A stretch of DNA of 64,000 bases from Oceanicaulis sp052055585 (lineage in GTDB: Bacteria > Pseudomonadota > Alphaproteobacteria > Caulobacterales > Maricaulaceae). Location of the stretch: contig NZ_CP170485.1 in assembly GCF_052055585.1 (NCBI RefSeq), positions 558,001-622,000 of the forward strand, in the 5' to 3' direction. Positions 33,724 to 41,982 of this stretch are shown here, one piece after another. A model generated the notes under the pieces. It saw nothing but the letters and a program-made list of their open reading frames with translations. It did no database searches and was not told where the DNA came from. Made by a program: the position numbers and the translations under genes. How positions within the stretch are numbered: the first letter of the stretch is position 1; each line of letters begins with the position of its first letter.

Positions 33724-34953
33724 ATGTCGAACGGCCAATCCCGCTTCCATGTTCCGACCCCGCCTTATCGGCCGGGGGACGAGCCCGACTTCTCTCATCT
33801 GGAGCTGCAGAAGGCGGGCGAAGCGCCGCGTCCTGATCCGGCTGCCAGCTGGCAGGAAACCCGCGATCTGGCCACGGGCCTTGTGGGCGTGCTCGACCAT
33901 AACCATCAGGCCGTCGGCGCCTGGAACCCGGAGCTGAGCCCGGAAGTCCTGCGCGAGGGGCTGAGCCATATGGTGCTTACGCGCATTTATGACGAGCGCA
34001 TGCTCAAGCTGCAGCGCCAGGGCAAGATGAGCTTCTACATGAAGTCGCTGGGTGAGGAGGCGGTCGCCGTCGCCGCGGCCATGGCGCTCAAGCCCACCGA
34101 CATGGTGTTCCCCAGCTATCGCCAGCAAGGCATCCTGTTCGCGCGCGGCCGCAACATCGTGGACATGATGTGTCACTGCATCTCCAACAGCCGCGACAAT
34201 CTCAAGGGTCGTCAGCTGCCGGTGCACTACACCTGGGCCGAGGGCAATTTCTTCACGATTTCGGGCAATCTGGGCACCCAGTTCCCGCAAGCCGCCGGCT
34301 ATGCCATGGCCTGCGCCTATAAGGGCGAAGATCAGATCGCGGCGAGCTGGATTGGCGACGGCACCACGGCGGAAGGCGATTTCCACGCCGGTCTGACGCT
34401 GGCGTCCACCTATCGCGCGCCGGTGATCTTCAATGTCGTGAACAATCAATGGGCCATTTCCTCCACCCAGAACATCGCCCGCGGCGATGCGCCGACCTTT
34501 GCGGCGAAGGGGCTGGGCTATGGCCTCGCCTCGATCCGGGTGGACGGCAATGACTTCCTCGCCGTTTACGCCGCCACCCAATGGGCCGCAGAGCGCGCCC
34601 GTCAGGGCAAGGGCGCTACGGTGCTGGAGCTGTTCACCTATCGCGCCGATGCGCACTCTACCTCCGATGATCCGACCAAGTATCGTCCCAAGACCGAGTT
34701 TGAGCGCTGGCCGCTGGGCGATCCTGTCGAGCGCCTCAAACAGCATCTGATCGGTAAGGGCGAGTGGGATGAAGAGCGTCAGGCCAAGCTGGAAGAGCAG
34801 ATGACCGCGCTGGTGGTGAAATCCTACAAGGAAGCGGAAAGCCACGGCACGCTGCACGAAGGCCCGCTTTCGCCCACCGAAAGCATTTTCGAAGATGTCT
34901 ACGCCAAGCCCGACTGGCGCCTGCGTCGTCAACGTCAGGATCTGGGGGTTTAA
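33724..34953 (+). CDS. bkdA1: Branched-chain 2-oxoacid dehydrogenase E1 alpha subunit
   Basis: A 409-residue thiamine-diphosphate enzyme subunit. The ThDP motif begins GDGTTAEGDFH and ends NNQWAIS, and the N-terminal PPYRPGD and SHMVLTRIYDERM regions match BCKDH more than PDH. With E1 beta 3 nt downstream it decarboxylates 2-oxoisovalerate, 2-oxoisocaproate and 3-methyl-2-oxopentanoate. The ATG at 33724 is the family N terminus; only a weak GGAC ribosome site precedes it. No operator could be recognised upstream. Confidence 0.93.
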   Translation: MSNGQSRFHVPTPPYRPGDEPDFSHLELQKAGEAPRPDPAASWQETRDLATGLVGVLDHNHQAVGAWNPELSPEVLREGLSHMVLTRIYDERMLKLQRQGKMSFYMKSLGEEAVAVAAAMALKPTDMVFPSYRQQGILFARGRNIVDMMCHCISNSRDNLKGRQLPVHYTWAEGNFFTISGNLGTQFPQAAGYAMACAYKGEDQIAASWIGDGTTAEGDFHAGLTLASTYRAPVIFNVVNNQWAISSTQNIARGDAPTFAAKGLGYGLASIRVDGNDFLAVYAATQWAAERARQGKGATVLELFTYRADAHSTSDDPTKYRPKTEFERWPLGDPVERLKQHLIGKGEWDEERQAKLEEQMTALVVKSYKEAESHGTLHEGPLSPTESIFEDVYAKPDWRLRRQRQDLGV

Positions 34954-34956
34954 GTC

Positions 34957-35970
34957 ATGCCAGCGATGAACATCATTCAGGCGCTGAACTCGGCCATGGA
35001 CGTGCTCCTGGAGCGCGATCCGGACGTTGTGATCTTTGGCGAGGATGCGGGCTATTTCGGCGGCGTCTTCAAGGCGACCGACAAGCTGCAAGACAAGTAC
35101 GGCCTCGACCGGGTGTTCGACACCCCGATCAACGAGGCGGCGATCGCCGGCATGGCGGTCGGCATGGCGGCCAAGGGCCTCAAGCCCATCGCCGAGATCC
35201 AGTTCGCCGACTACATCTTCCCCGCCATCGACCAGATCATCTCCGAGATGAGCCGCATCCGCTATCGTTCGGCAGGTCAGTTCACCTCGGGCTGCGTGGT
35301 GCGCTCGCCCTGGGGCGGCGGCATTCGCGGCGGCCAGACCCACTCGATGAGCCCGGAAGCCTTCTTCACCCATGTGCCAGGCCTGCAGGTCGTCGTGCCG
35401 TCCAACCCCTATGACGCCAAGGGCCTTCTGATCGCGGCGCTGGAAAGCGGTGATCCGGTGATCTTCTTTGAACCCAAGCGGATCTATAATGGCCCGTTTG
35501 ACGGCGTGCCGGACACGCCGCTGAAATCCTGGGCCAAGCACGCCAAGGGCGAAGTGCCTGAAGGGTATTATACCTGCGAGCTGGGCAAGGCCGAAGTGGT
35601 GCGCGAAGGCGAAGCCTGCACGGTCATCGCCTATGGCACGCTGGTTCACGTCGCTCAGGCCGCCGCCGAAGCGTCCGGCATTGATGCGGAGATCATCGAT
35701 CTCAAGACGCTCGTGCCCTACGATATCGAGACCATCGCGAAATCGGTCAACAAGACCGGTCGCGTTGTCGTCGCGCAGGAAGCGCCGCGCACGTCCGGTT
35801 TCGCCGCCGAGCTGGCCGCCCAGATCCAGGAAGAATGCTTCTACGCGCTTGAAGCGCCGATCTTCCGTCTGACCGGCTGGGACATTCCCTATCCGCACGC
35901 CCATGAATGGGCGTACTTCCCCACGCGCGACCGCTTTGCGCGCGCGATGAAGACCGTGACGGAGGCCTGA
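34957..35970 (+). CDS. bkdA2: Branched-chain 2-oxoacid dehydrogenase E1 beta subunit
   Basis: A 337-residue transketolase-like subunit: FGEDAGYFGGVFKAT, DTPINEAAIAGMAVGMA and GGGIRGGQTHSMSPEAFF are conserved E1 beta segments, and LVPYDIETIAKSV starts the C-terminal domain. It completes the alpha2-beta2 E1 with the preceding gene, from which it is separated by 3 nt, so the subunits are co-translated. The product is transferred to the lipoyl arm of E2 encoded next. Confidence 0.94.
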   Translation: MPAMNIIQALNSAMDVLLERDPDVVIFGEDAGYFGGVFKATDKLQDKYGLDRVFDTPINEAAIAGMAVGMAAKGLKPIAEIQFADYIFPAIDQIISEMSRIRYRSAGQFTSGCVVRSPWGGGIRGGQTHSMSPEAFFTHVPGLQVVVPSNPYDAKGLLIAALESGDPVIFFEPKRIYNGPFDGVPDTPLKSWAKHAKGEVPEGYYTCELGKAEVVREGEACTVIAYGTLVHVAQAAAEASGIDAEIIDLKTLVPYDIETIAKSVNKTGRVVVAQEAPRTSGFAAELAAQIQEECFYALEAPIFRLTGWDIPYPHAHEWAYFPTRDRFARAMKTVTEA

Positions 35971-35972
35971 GC

Positions 35973-37265
35973 ATGAGCGAATACAAGTACAAGCTCCCCG
36001 ATGTGGGCGAAGGCGTTGTCGAGGCGGAAATCGTCGAATGGCACATCAAGGTCGGCGACACCGTCACAGAGGACCAGCACATCCTGGATGTGATGACCGA
36101 CAAGGCGACCGTTGAGATCCCCTGCGCGGTGAACGGTGTGGTCAAATCCATTGTCGGCGAGCCGGGCGAAGTCATCGCGGTGGGCACCGAAATCCTCGTC
36201 ATCGATGTGGACGGTGAAGTGCCAGACGATGTCGAGAACACGGCCGAGCCTGAAGCCAAGGAGGCGCCCAAGGCCGAGGCCCCGAAAGAAGAGCCGAAAC
36301 CGGAACCCAAGCCGGAGCCCAAACCGGCTCCTGCAGCGGCTGCTCCGGCGAAAACCGCCGCGCCTGCGCGGCCCAATGGCGAGCGTCCGCTGGCGAGCCC
36401 GGCGGTGCGTCAGCGCGCCCTCGAGGCTGACATTGATCTGGCGCATGTGCCGGGCACCGGGCCTGCAGGCCGGATCACCCATAACGATCTTGATGATTTC
36501 ATCGCAGCGGGCGGTCGTCTCGTCTCCAAGGCGGGCGGGGCTGGCGCGTCGAAAGCGCCGCGCACCGGCAAGCAGGATGTGAAGGTCATCGGCCTGCGCC
36601 GCAAGATCGCCGAGAACATGGCGCACGCCAAGCGCACGATCCCGCACATCACCTATGTGGACGAGATCGATCTGACCGCGCTCGAAGACCTGCGCGCGCA
36701 CATGAATGCGAAGAAGTCAGACGACCAGACCAAGCTGACCATCATCCCCTTCCTGGTGATGGCGCTGGTCAAATCCCTGCCGAAATTCCCGCAGGCGAAC
36801 GCTCATTTCGACACCGACGGCTCATTGCTGACCCAGCATGACGGCATCCATTGCGGCATCGCCGCCGCCACGCCCAACGGGCTGATGGTGCCGGTTATCA
36901 AGCACGCCGAGTGTCTTGATATCTGGGAGGTCGCGGCCGAGGTGAAGCGCCTCGGGGACGCCGCGAAAGCCGGCAAGGCCACCAAGGAGGAGCTGACGGG
37001 TTCGACCATCACCATCACCTCGCTGGGCGCCATTGGCGGCATCGTCACCACCCCGGTGATCAACCATCCCGAGACCGCCATTATCGGCGTGAACAAGATG
37101 CAGACCCTGCCGCGCTATGACGAGGTGGGCCGCGTGGTGCCGAAGAAGATCATGAACCTGTCTTCGAGCTTCGATCACCGCATCGTGGACGGCTATGAAG
37201 CCGCGCTTCTGGTGCAGGAGATGAAGGGGTATCTGGAAAACCCCGCGACGCTGTTCATGGATTAG
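35973..37265 (+). CDS. bkdB: Branched-chain 2-oxoacid dehydrogenase E2 (dihydrolipoyl acyltransferase)
   Basis: A 430-residue E2 with one lipoyl domain (lipoylated Lys44 in VMTDKATVEI), a Glu/Pro/Lys/Ala-rich linker (about 85-130), a peripheral-subunit-binding domain (ASPAVRQRALEADIDLAHV) and the acyltransferase core ending in SSFDHRIVDGYEAA, with the catalytic DHR..DG motif. It forms the core of the complex. The start at 35973 lies 2 nt after the E1 beta stop. The E3 gene is not next but 3.2 kb downstream. Confidence 0.94.
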   Translation: MSEYKYKLPDVGEGVVEAEIVEWHIKVGDTVTEDQHILDVMTDKATVEIPCAVNGVVKSIVGEPGEVIAVGTEILVIDVDGEVPDDVENTAEPEAKEAPKAEAPKEEPKPEPKPEPKPAPAAAAPAKTAAPARPNGERPLASPAVRQRALEADIDLAHVPGTGPAGRITHNDLDDFIAAGGRLVSKAGGAGASKAPRTGKQDVKVIGLRRKIAENMAHAKRTIPHITYVDEIDLTALEDLRAHMNAKKSDDQTKLTIIPFLVMALVKSLPKFPQANAHFDTDGSLLTQHDGIHCGIAAATPNGLMVPVIKHAECLDIWEVAAEVKRLGDAAKAGKATKEELTGSTITITSLGAIGGIVTTPVINHPETAIIGVNKMQTLPRYDEVGRVVPKKIMNLSSSFDHRIVDGYEAALLVQEMKGYLENPATLFMD

Positions 37266-37270
37266 GACGA

Positions 37271-37465
37271 ATGCTTTCGCGCTTCTTGGATCGGTTTTCC
37301 GGGGCGGCTGCGGTCTATCTAACGATAGCCTTGTTGAGCATATTTGGGTTGCCTCGTTTGGGCCTTGGGAGTTGGGTTCCCTATGTGATTATGGGAGCTT
37401 TCTTTCTTGTCACCATCTTCGTTGTGGTGCGAACGGCTTTGCTTGGCATGAAACAAGACAAATAG
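37271..37465 (+). CDS. Small two-TM membrane protein after E2
   Basis: A 64-residue protein with two hydrophobic segments (about residues 11-28 and 33-54) and a basic end. AGGA precedes the ATG at 37271, which lies 5 nt after the E2 stop, so it can be the last gene of the operon. Its base composition is visibly AT-richer than the dehydrogenase genes, which suggests a different origin or weak selection. No family was recognised. Confidence 0.5.
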   Translation: MLSRFLDRFSGAAAVYLTIALLSIFGLPRLGLGSWVPYVIMGAFFLVTIFVVVRTALLGMKQDK

Positions 37466-37527
37466 ACTCCCAACGCATTCTCAAAGCCTGGCCCTCGCGC
37501 CGGGCTTCATTCTGATAGAAGCCCCCG

Positions 37528-37556
37528 CGTCATCCCGGCTCAGGCCAGGGATGACG
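37528..37556. repeat. Intergenic palindromic repeat (CGTCATCCC type)
   Basis: CGTCATCCC, 11-nt loop, GGGATGACG: a perfect 9-bp dyad of the kind dispersed in alphaproteobacterial intergenic regions. It is first in a 350-bp patch of such elements without genes. Confidence 0.65.
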
Positions 37557-37581
37557 GTGTGTTTGTGGCAAGTGTCGCATG

Positions 37582-37655
37582 GGCCTCCGGATCAAGTCCG
37601 AAGGCCGAGAGGTTGAGACTTTTCCCTCTCGGTCCTCGGGCTTGACCCGGGGACC
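37582..37655. repeat. Long imperfect inverted repeat
   Basis: Two 31-nt arms (37582-37612 and 37625-37655) are complementary at 25 of 31 positions around a 12-nt spacer. The arms contain the GGxTTGACCCGGGGACC-type sequence common in dispersed alphaproteobacterial repeats. Confidence 0.6.
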
Positions 37656-37701
37656 CACGAGCGGCTCAGCTGCAGGAATAATATCGACATTGACGAGCGT
37701 C

Positions 37702-37822
37702 CCTCTCCCCTTCCTGAGGGGAGAGGACAGGTGAGGGGTGAGCCGCGCTTGATCCTTTAGACGCAGCGTGTCGGATGCGTACCCCCTCACCCAGCCTCTC
37801 CCCCTTGGGCAAGGGGGAGAGG
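37702..37822. repeat. REP-like pair in inverted orientation
   Basis: Two hairpins, CCTCTCCCCT/AGGGGAGAGG (37702-37726) and a 13-bp perfect stem CCTCTCCCCCTTG/CAAGGGGGAGAGG with a 2-nt loop (37795-37822). Each is flanked by GTGAGGGG or CCCCTCAC on the inner side, so the two units face each other around ~55 nt. This resembles a BIME-type REP doublet. Confidence 0.65.
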
Positions 37823-37847
37823 AGAACTCACTCGGACCAACTTCCCC

Positions 37848-37898
37848 TTGCCACCCCCATTCCCGCCTCCTAATGTCACCAGTGGTGACATTAGGAGG
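37848..37898 (+). promoter_or_regulatory. Promoter and palindromic operator of the thioesterase-TetR pair
   Basis: TTGCCA (37848), a 17-nt spacer and TAATGT (37871) form the promoter. A perfect palindrome with 16-nt arms (CCTCCTAATGTCACCA, centre G, complement) spans 37866-37898. It covers the -10, the expected start point and the AGGAGG ribosome site. The TetR protein two genes on is the likely ligand. Confidence 0.7.
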
Positions 37899-37903
37899 GT
37901 TTG

Positions 37904-38353
37904 ATGTCGATCTATGAGATGATCCGCGACCATATGGATAAATCCGTGCCGTTCGCGAAAGTGACGGGCGTTGAGCTGGTCGAGCTTTCGCCAGAGCGTG
38001 GCGTGGCGCGGCTCAAGAAACGCCCGGAGGTGGAGAACCACATCCAGACCATGCATGCGGGTGCGATGTTCACTTTGGGCGAGGCGGCCTCGGGCGCGGC
38101 GCTGGGCGGCGTGCTGGGCGAACTTCTGATGTCGGTGCGACCCGTGGCGGCGGACGCCAGCATCAAGTATCTCAAGACCGGCAAGACTGATCTCATCGCC
38201 ACCGCGACCGCCAATGCCGACGCCGAAGCGATCCGCAAGGAGCTCGCGGAGGTCGGCAAGGTGGTGTTTGACATCAATGTCGCGATCACCGACGCCGAGA
38301 CTGTGACTGTCGCCGAGATGGTCGTGAACTGGCACGTCAAGAAAACGGGCTGA
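37904..38353 (+). CDS. PaaI/DUF4442-type hotdog thioesterase
   Basis: A 149-residue hotdog-fold protein: HIQTMHAGAMFTLGEAASGA is the central helix with the conserved HAG segment, and the C-terminal strands NVAITDAETVTVAEMVVNW close the fold. It probably hydrolyses acyl-CoA in the cytoplasm. AGGAGG lies 5 nt before the ATG at 37904. Its stop shares one nucleotide with the TetR start, and the promoter carries a large palindrome, so the pair is likely a self-regulated acyl-CoA or fatty-acid response unit. Confidence 0.82.
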   Translation: MSIYEMIRDHMDKSVPFAKVTGVELVELSPERGVARLKKRPEVENHIQTMHAGAMFTLGEAASGAALGGVLGELLMSVRPVAADASIKYLKTGKTDLIATATANADAEAIRKELAEVGKVVFDINVAITDAETVTVAEMVVNWHVKKTG

Positions 38354-38973
38354 TGGCCGGGCGCAAATACCATCATGGCGAGGTGCGCCAGACGGCGGTC
38401 AGAGCGGCGCTCGACCTGATCGAGGCCGAGGGCGCTGACGCCCTGACCATGCGCGCCCTGGCCAAGGCGGTAGGCGTCGATCATCGCGCGCTCTACCGCC
38501 ATTACCCGGACCGTGACGCGGTGCTGGCCGAAGTCGCCGCCGAGGGCTATCGCCAGCTTCTGAGAGCGCAACAGGCGGAGTGTGAAGGCGCGTCAAACCC
38601 GCTTCAAACCGCGTTCGAGGTCTATGTCCGCTTTGCGCTCGACCGCCCCCATCTGCATGCCCTGATGCTGACGCGCTCCCGTGCGGCGATGGATGCGCAT
38701 GCGGCGCTATGGGAGGCGGTCAAGGACGAGCTGGATCAGCTCATGGTCTGGTCGCGTCAGGCGTTGGGGGCCGAGAAGGGCGAGCGGGAAACCGACGCCC
38801 GCGATCTCGCCTTTGCGGCGCTGGCGGCGGCCTATGGTCTGATCACGCTGGCGGGGACGGCTTCGCTGATGGCCCGCAGCCCTGAAGATTTGCGCCAGTT
38901 CGTCTCCGATCAGGTGGCGGGCGTGCTGGACGGCCAGCTCCTGCGGTTCAAGGCGTTGAAGCTCGAGCGGTAA
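38353..38973 (+). CDS. TetR-family regulator coupled to the thioesterase
   Basis: A 206-residue regulator. The HTH (MRALAKAVGVDHRALYRHYP) is at about residues 34-53, and the C-terminal domain resembles the WHG/TetR_C_13 type. Its ATG overlaps the thioesterase stop by one nucleotide. The palindrome at 37866-37898 is the natural operator for autorepression of both genes. The inducing ligand might be an acyl-CoA, since its partner gene is a thioesterase (inference). Confidence 0.85.
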   Translation: MAGRKYHHGEVRQTAVRAALDLIEAEGADALTMRALAKAVGVDHRALYRHYPDRDAVLAEVAAEGYRQLLRAQQAECEGASNPLQTAFEVYVRFALDRPHLHALMLTRSRAAMDAHAALWEAVKDELDQLMVWSRQALGAEKGERETDARDLAFAALAAAYGLITLAGTASLMARSPEDLRQFVSDQVAGVLDGQLLRFKALKLER

Positions 38974-39019
38974 CGTCTTACGCCGAATTCACCCAACGGG
39001 CGGTCTCATCTGATAGGCT

Positions 39020-39036
39020 TTCTCCTGCAAGGAGGA
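39020..39036 (+). promoter_or_regulatory. Possible SD-sequestering hairpin before the serine hydrolase gene
   Basis: TTCTCCT-GCA-AGGAGGA: seven pairs (one G-U) with the ribosome site of the gene at 39042 as right arm. Confidence 0.38.
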
Positions 39037-39041
39037 TTGTG

Positions 39042-40139
39042 ATGATGAAACACGCCGCATTCGCTACAGCGCTTTCACTGTTGACCGGGGCGCTCGCCAG
39101 CGCCCAGACGCCGGCGGAGACGTTCGAGAGCGGGCTCGCGGAGTACCGGCGAAGTCATCACATCCCCAGCCTGTCTGTCGTGGTGCTGCGGGACGGCGAA
39201 CCGGATGTGGAAGCCTATCTGGGCTGGTCCGATGACGAGGGCGAGCTTCCGACCACGGCTGACACCACCTATTTCATCGCATCTGTGACCAAAACCGTGT
39301 CGGGAACGACGCTGTTTCTGGCTGATGAGGCGGGTGAGATTGATCTTGATCGCCCCATGGCGGATGCCGAGGACTGGCAAGGCCTATGTGACTGGTTTCC
39401 GGACTCCGGGATTCCGCTGGCGGGCGGCGAGGTGGAGGGCGTGATCATGCCCGACTTCAGCTGTGCGGGTCAGACCCTGCGCCAGGTGGTGAACATGCAG
39501 GCCAATGGCGAGCCGGGGACCGATTTCTGGTACAATGCGCTCGTCTTCGCTCGTCTGGGTCGCTGGGTTGATGAAGTGCATGAGCGCGACTTCCGGTCTC
39601 TCGTGCGCGCCTATGTGCTCGATCCACTGGCGATGACCGACACCATGGCGGGCTGGCATGACATCCAGAATTTCCATGTGCTCAGCCATCTGGCGCCGCC
39701 CTTCTTCTTTGATGGCGAGCGCGTGGTCAAACAGCCCTTCCCCGATGACGATTTCCGGGGTGCGGCGGGACTCTACATGACGCCGATGGATCTGGCGCGC
39801 TTTGACCGGGCGCTGGATGACGGCACGCTTCTGACGCCCGGGCAGCGTGACGCCCTGTGGACGCCGCCCAACAATCCCGACGGTTCGCCGTCTGAATACG
39901 CCCATGGCTGGTTCCTTGAAGACTATCAGGGCGAGCGGCTGATCTTTCATTCAGGCTGGCAGCCCGAGGCCTATTCGGCGATCTATCTGAAAGTTCCTGA
40001 TCGGGGGCTGACGCTCATCGCCTTCGCCAACAGCGAAAGCCTGTGGTGGCATAACCGACCGGATCGGTCGGAAATCGAGCGCTCTGATCTCGTTCAGGCC
40101 TTCTTCGCGGCTTATGGCATTGGCGAAACCACGCCCTGA
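39042..40139 (+). CDS. Exported beta-lactamase-fold serine hydrolase (class C/esterase type)
   Basis: A 365-residue protein with a signal peptide (about residues 1-21, cleavage near ASA-Q). SVTK (SxxK) supplies the nucleophile Ser and general base Lys, WYNAL fits the YxN motif and HSGWQP the third motif (HxG). These define the serine beta-lactamase-like fold used by esterases, D-aminopeptidases and class C enzymes; a true beta-lactamase role is not implied. AAGGAGG lies 6 nt before ATG 39042. It probably acts in the periplasm. Confidence 0.85.
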   Translation: MMKHAAFATALSLLTGALASAQTPAETFESGLAEYRRSHHIPSLSVVVLRDGEPDVEAYLGWSDDEGELPTTADTTYFIASVTKTVSGTTLFLADEAGEIDLDRPMADAEDWQGLCDWFPDSGIPLAGGEVEGVIMPDFSCAGQTLRQVVNMQANGEPGTDFWYNALVFARLGRWVDEVHERDFRSLVRAYVLDPLAMTDTMAGWHDIQNFHVLSHLAPPFFFDGERVVKQPFPDDDFRGAAGLYMTPMDLARFDRALDDGTLLTPGQRDALWTPPNNPDGSPSEYAHGWFLEDYQGERLIFHSGWQPEAYSAIYLKVPDRGLTLIAFANSESLWWHNRPDRSEIERSDLVQAFFAAYGIGETTP

Positions 40140-40198
40140 TCGGGAACTTTCGTCTCGGCCCTCGCGTTCATCACCCAGCACAGACAAAGGGTGATGAG

Positions 40199-40396
40199 AT
40201 GAAAACGTTCGGCATTTTCCTGATTGGCGCGCTTTTAGCGATTGGCGGTCTGACCTGGGCGCTGGTGCAGGTCGGCATTCCGGCCACCTGGATCGTGATC
40301 GCAGACATGATCTTGCTGGGCGTGGCGGTGGCCAGCGGCGCCGGGCTCACCAAACGCTGGGCCGATAACACCAAGGTCAATGTCGAGAAGGGCTAA
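40199..40396 (+). CDS. Small two-TM membrane protein
   Basis: A 65-residue protein starting MKTFGIFLIGALLAIGGL with two hydrophobic segments (about 4-24 and 28-48) and a short lysine-containing C terminus. GGGTGATGAG precedes the ATG at 40199. It lies 59 nt after the serine hydrolase gene and is followed by a strong terminator, so the two may share a transcript. No family was recognised. Confidence 0.58.
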   Translation: MKTFGIFLIGALLAIGGLTWALVQVGIPATWIVIADMILLGVAVASGAGLTKRWADNTKVNVEKG

Positions 40397-40418
40397 TCTG
40401 TACGGACCTTTACTGGAG

Positions 40419-40448
40419 AAGGGGCAGGATTCAGCCTGCCCCTTTTTT
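40419..40448 (+). terminator. Intrinsic terminator before the E3 gene
   Basis: AAGGGGCAGG pairs with CCTGCCCCTT around ATTCAG, followed by TTTT. Confidence 0.87.
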
Positions 40449-40510
40449 GTTGTGCTCTGACAGTCTAAACACCAGCCCAATCCATACCGGATCTCGCAGG
40501 AGTTTTGCTC

Positions 40511-41929
40511 ATGGCCCAGTCTAAAACGTGTCAGGTTCTCGTCGTCGGCGGCGGCCCGGGCGGCTATCCGGCCGCCATTCGTGCGGGCCAGCTGGGTCTG
40601 GACACCATCATCGTGGACAAGCACGGGCTGGGCGGCACCTGCCTGAACCGGGGTTGCATCCCGTCCAAGGCCTTCATCCACGCTGGCTCCAAGTATGAGG
40701 AGATGGTCCATCACGCCGAGAAAGACGAGATGGGCCTCAAGGTCTCCAACCCCACGCTCGACATGGCGGGCGTGACCGGGTGGAAGGACGGCATCGTCTC
40801 CAAGCTCACCAAGGGCGTCGGCCAGCTTCTCAAAGCGGCGAAGGTCGAAGCGATTGCGGGCTGGGCGACCTTCAAGAACGCCAAGACCTGTGTGGTCGAG
40901 ATGGAAGACGGCGAGACCGTCGAGATCACGGCGGAAAACGTCATCCTCGCCACGGGTTCAAAAGAGACCGAGCTGCCCTTCATGAAATTCGGCGGCCATG
41001 TCATCGGCTCCACCCAGGCGCTGGAGCTGACCGAGCGTCCGGAAAAGCTGGTGGTCGTGGGCGGGGGCTATATCGGCCTCGAGCTCGGCATCGCTTTCCG
41101 CAAGATGGGGTCCGAGGTTGCGGTCGTGGAAGCGCTCGATTCCATCCTGCCGAGCTATGACAAGGAGCTGATCCGCCCGGTCCAGATGTGGCTGAAGAAG
41201 AACAAGGTCGCTCTGCACACCGGCTGCAAGGCCAAGGGCGCGGTCGAGGAGAGCGGCAAGACCTATCTCGAGTTCGAGGACGCCAAGGGCGAGATCCAGC
41301 GCATCGAAGCGGACAAGATCCTGGTCGCGGTGGGTCGCAAGCCGGTCACCGAAGGCTGGGGGCTTGAGAATATGGGCCTCGACATGGATGGCCCGTTCGT
41401 GAAGATCGACCATCAGTGCCGCACCGCCATGCGCGGCGTCTACGCCATTGGCGACCTCGTCGGCGAGCCGCTTCTGGCGCACAAGGCCACCAAGCAAGGC
41501 GAGCTGGTCGCCGAGATCATCGCCGGCCACAAGCGCGCTTATGACCCGGTTTCTGTCGCCGCGGTGTGCTTTACCGAGCCCGAGCTTGTCGGTGTCGGCT
41601 TGACGCCGGACGAAGCCAAAGCCAAGGGCGAGACCGTGATCACCGGCAAATTCCCGCTGGCGGCGTCCGGCCGGGCGCTGACCATGGAAGGCGGCGCCGA
41701 CGGCGGCTTTGTGCGCGTCACCGCTCGCGAGAGCGATCATGTGATCCTCGGCATTCACGCCGTGGGCAAACACGTTTCTGAGTTGTCGGGCGAGTTCGCC
41801 CTGGCGCTGGAGATGGGCGCGACGCTGGAAGATGTGGCGGGCACCATCCATGTGCACCCGACCCTGACCGAAGGGTTTGCTGAAGGCGTGCTGACCGCGC
41901 TGGGGCATCCGATCCACATTTCGGTCTAG
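40511..41929 (+). CDS. lpdA: Dihydrolipoyl dehydrogenase (E3)
   Basis: A 472-residue flavoprotein: FAD site GGGPGGYPAAIRAGQLG, redox disulfide GGTCLNRGCIPSK, NAD site VVVGGGYIGLELG, and the C-terminal interface HVHPTLTEGF with the catalytic His-Glu pair. It reoxidises the lipoyl arm of 2-oxoacid dehydrogenases. CAGGAG lies 9 nt before ATG 40511. It stands outside the E1-E2 operon and behind a terminator, so it can be expressed separately and may serve other complexes. Confidence 0.95.
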   Translation: MAQSKTCQVLVVGGGPGGYPAAIRAGQLGLDTIIVDKHGLGGTCLNRGCIPSKAFIHAGSKYEEMVHHAEKDEMGLKVSNPTLDMAGVTGWKDGIVSKLTKGVGQLLKAAKVEAIAGWATFKNAKTCVVEMEDGETVEITAENVILATGSKETELPFMKFGGHVIGSTQALELTERPEKLVVVGGGYIGLELGIAFRKMGSEVAVVEALDSILPSYDKELIRPVQMWLKKNKVALHTGCKAKGAVEESGKTYLEFEDAKGEIQRIEADKILVAVGRKPVTEGWGLENMGLDMDGPFVKIDHQCRTAMRGVYAIGDLVGEPLLAHKATKQGELVAEIIAGHKRAYDPVSVAAVCFTEPELVGVGLTPDEAKAKGETVITGKFPLAASGRALTMEGGADGGFVRVTARESDHVILGIHAVGKHVSELSGEFALALEMGATLEDVAGTIHVHPTLTEGFAEGVLTALGHPIHISV

Positions 41930-41982
41930 GCAACGTTATGTCATCGCTTTTCCCCGCTCGTTAAAGCGGGTAGGGGAGGGCG

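Noticed and set aside
33670..35904. A 744-codon minus-strand frame across E1 alpha and E1 beta genes
   Set aside because: It is a shadow of two well-supported genes, rich in His, Arg and Gly, without a ribosome site.
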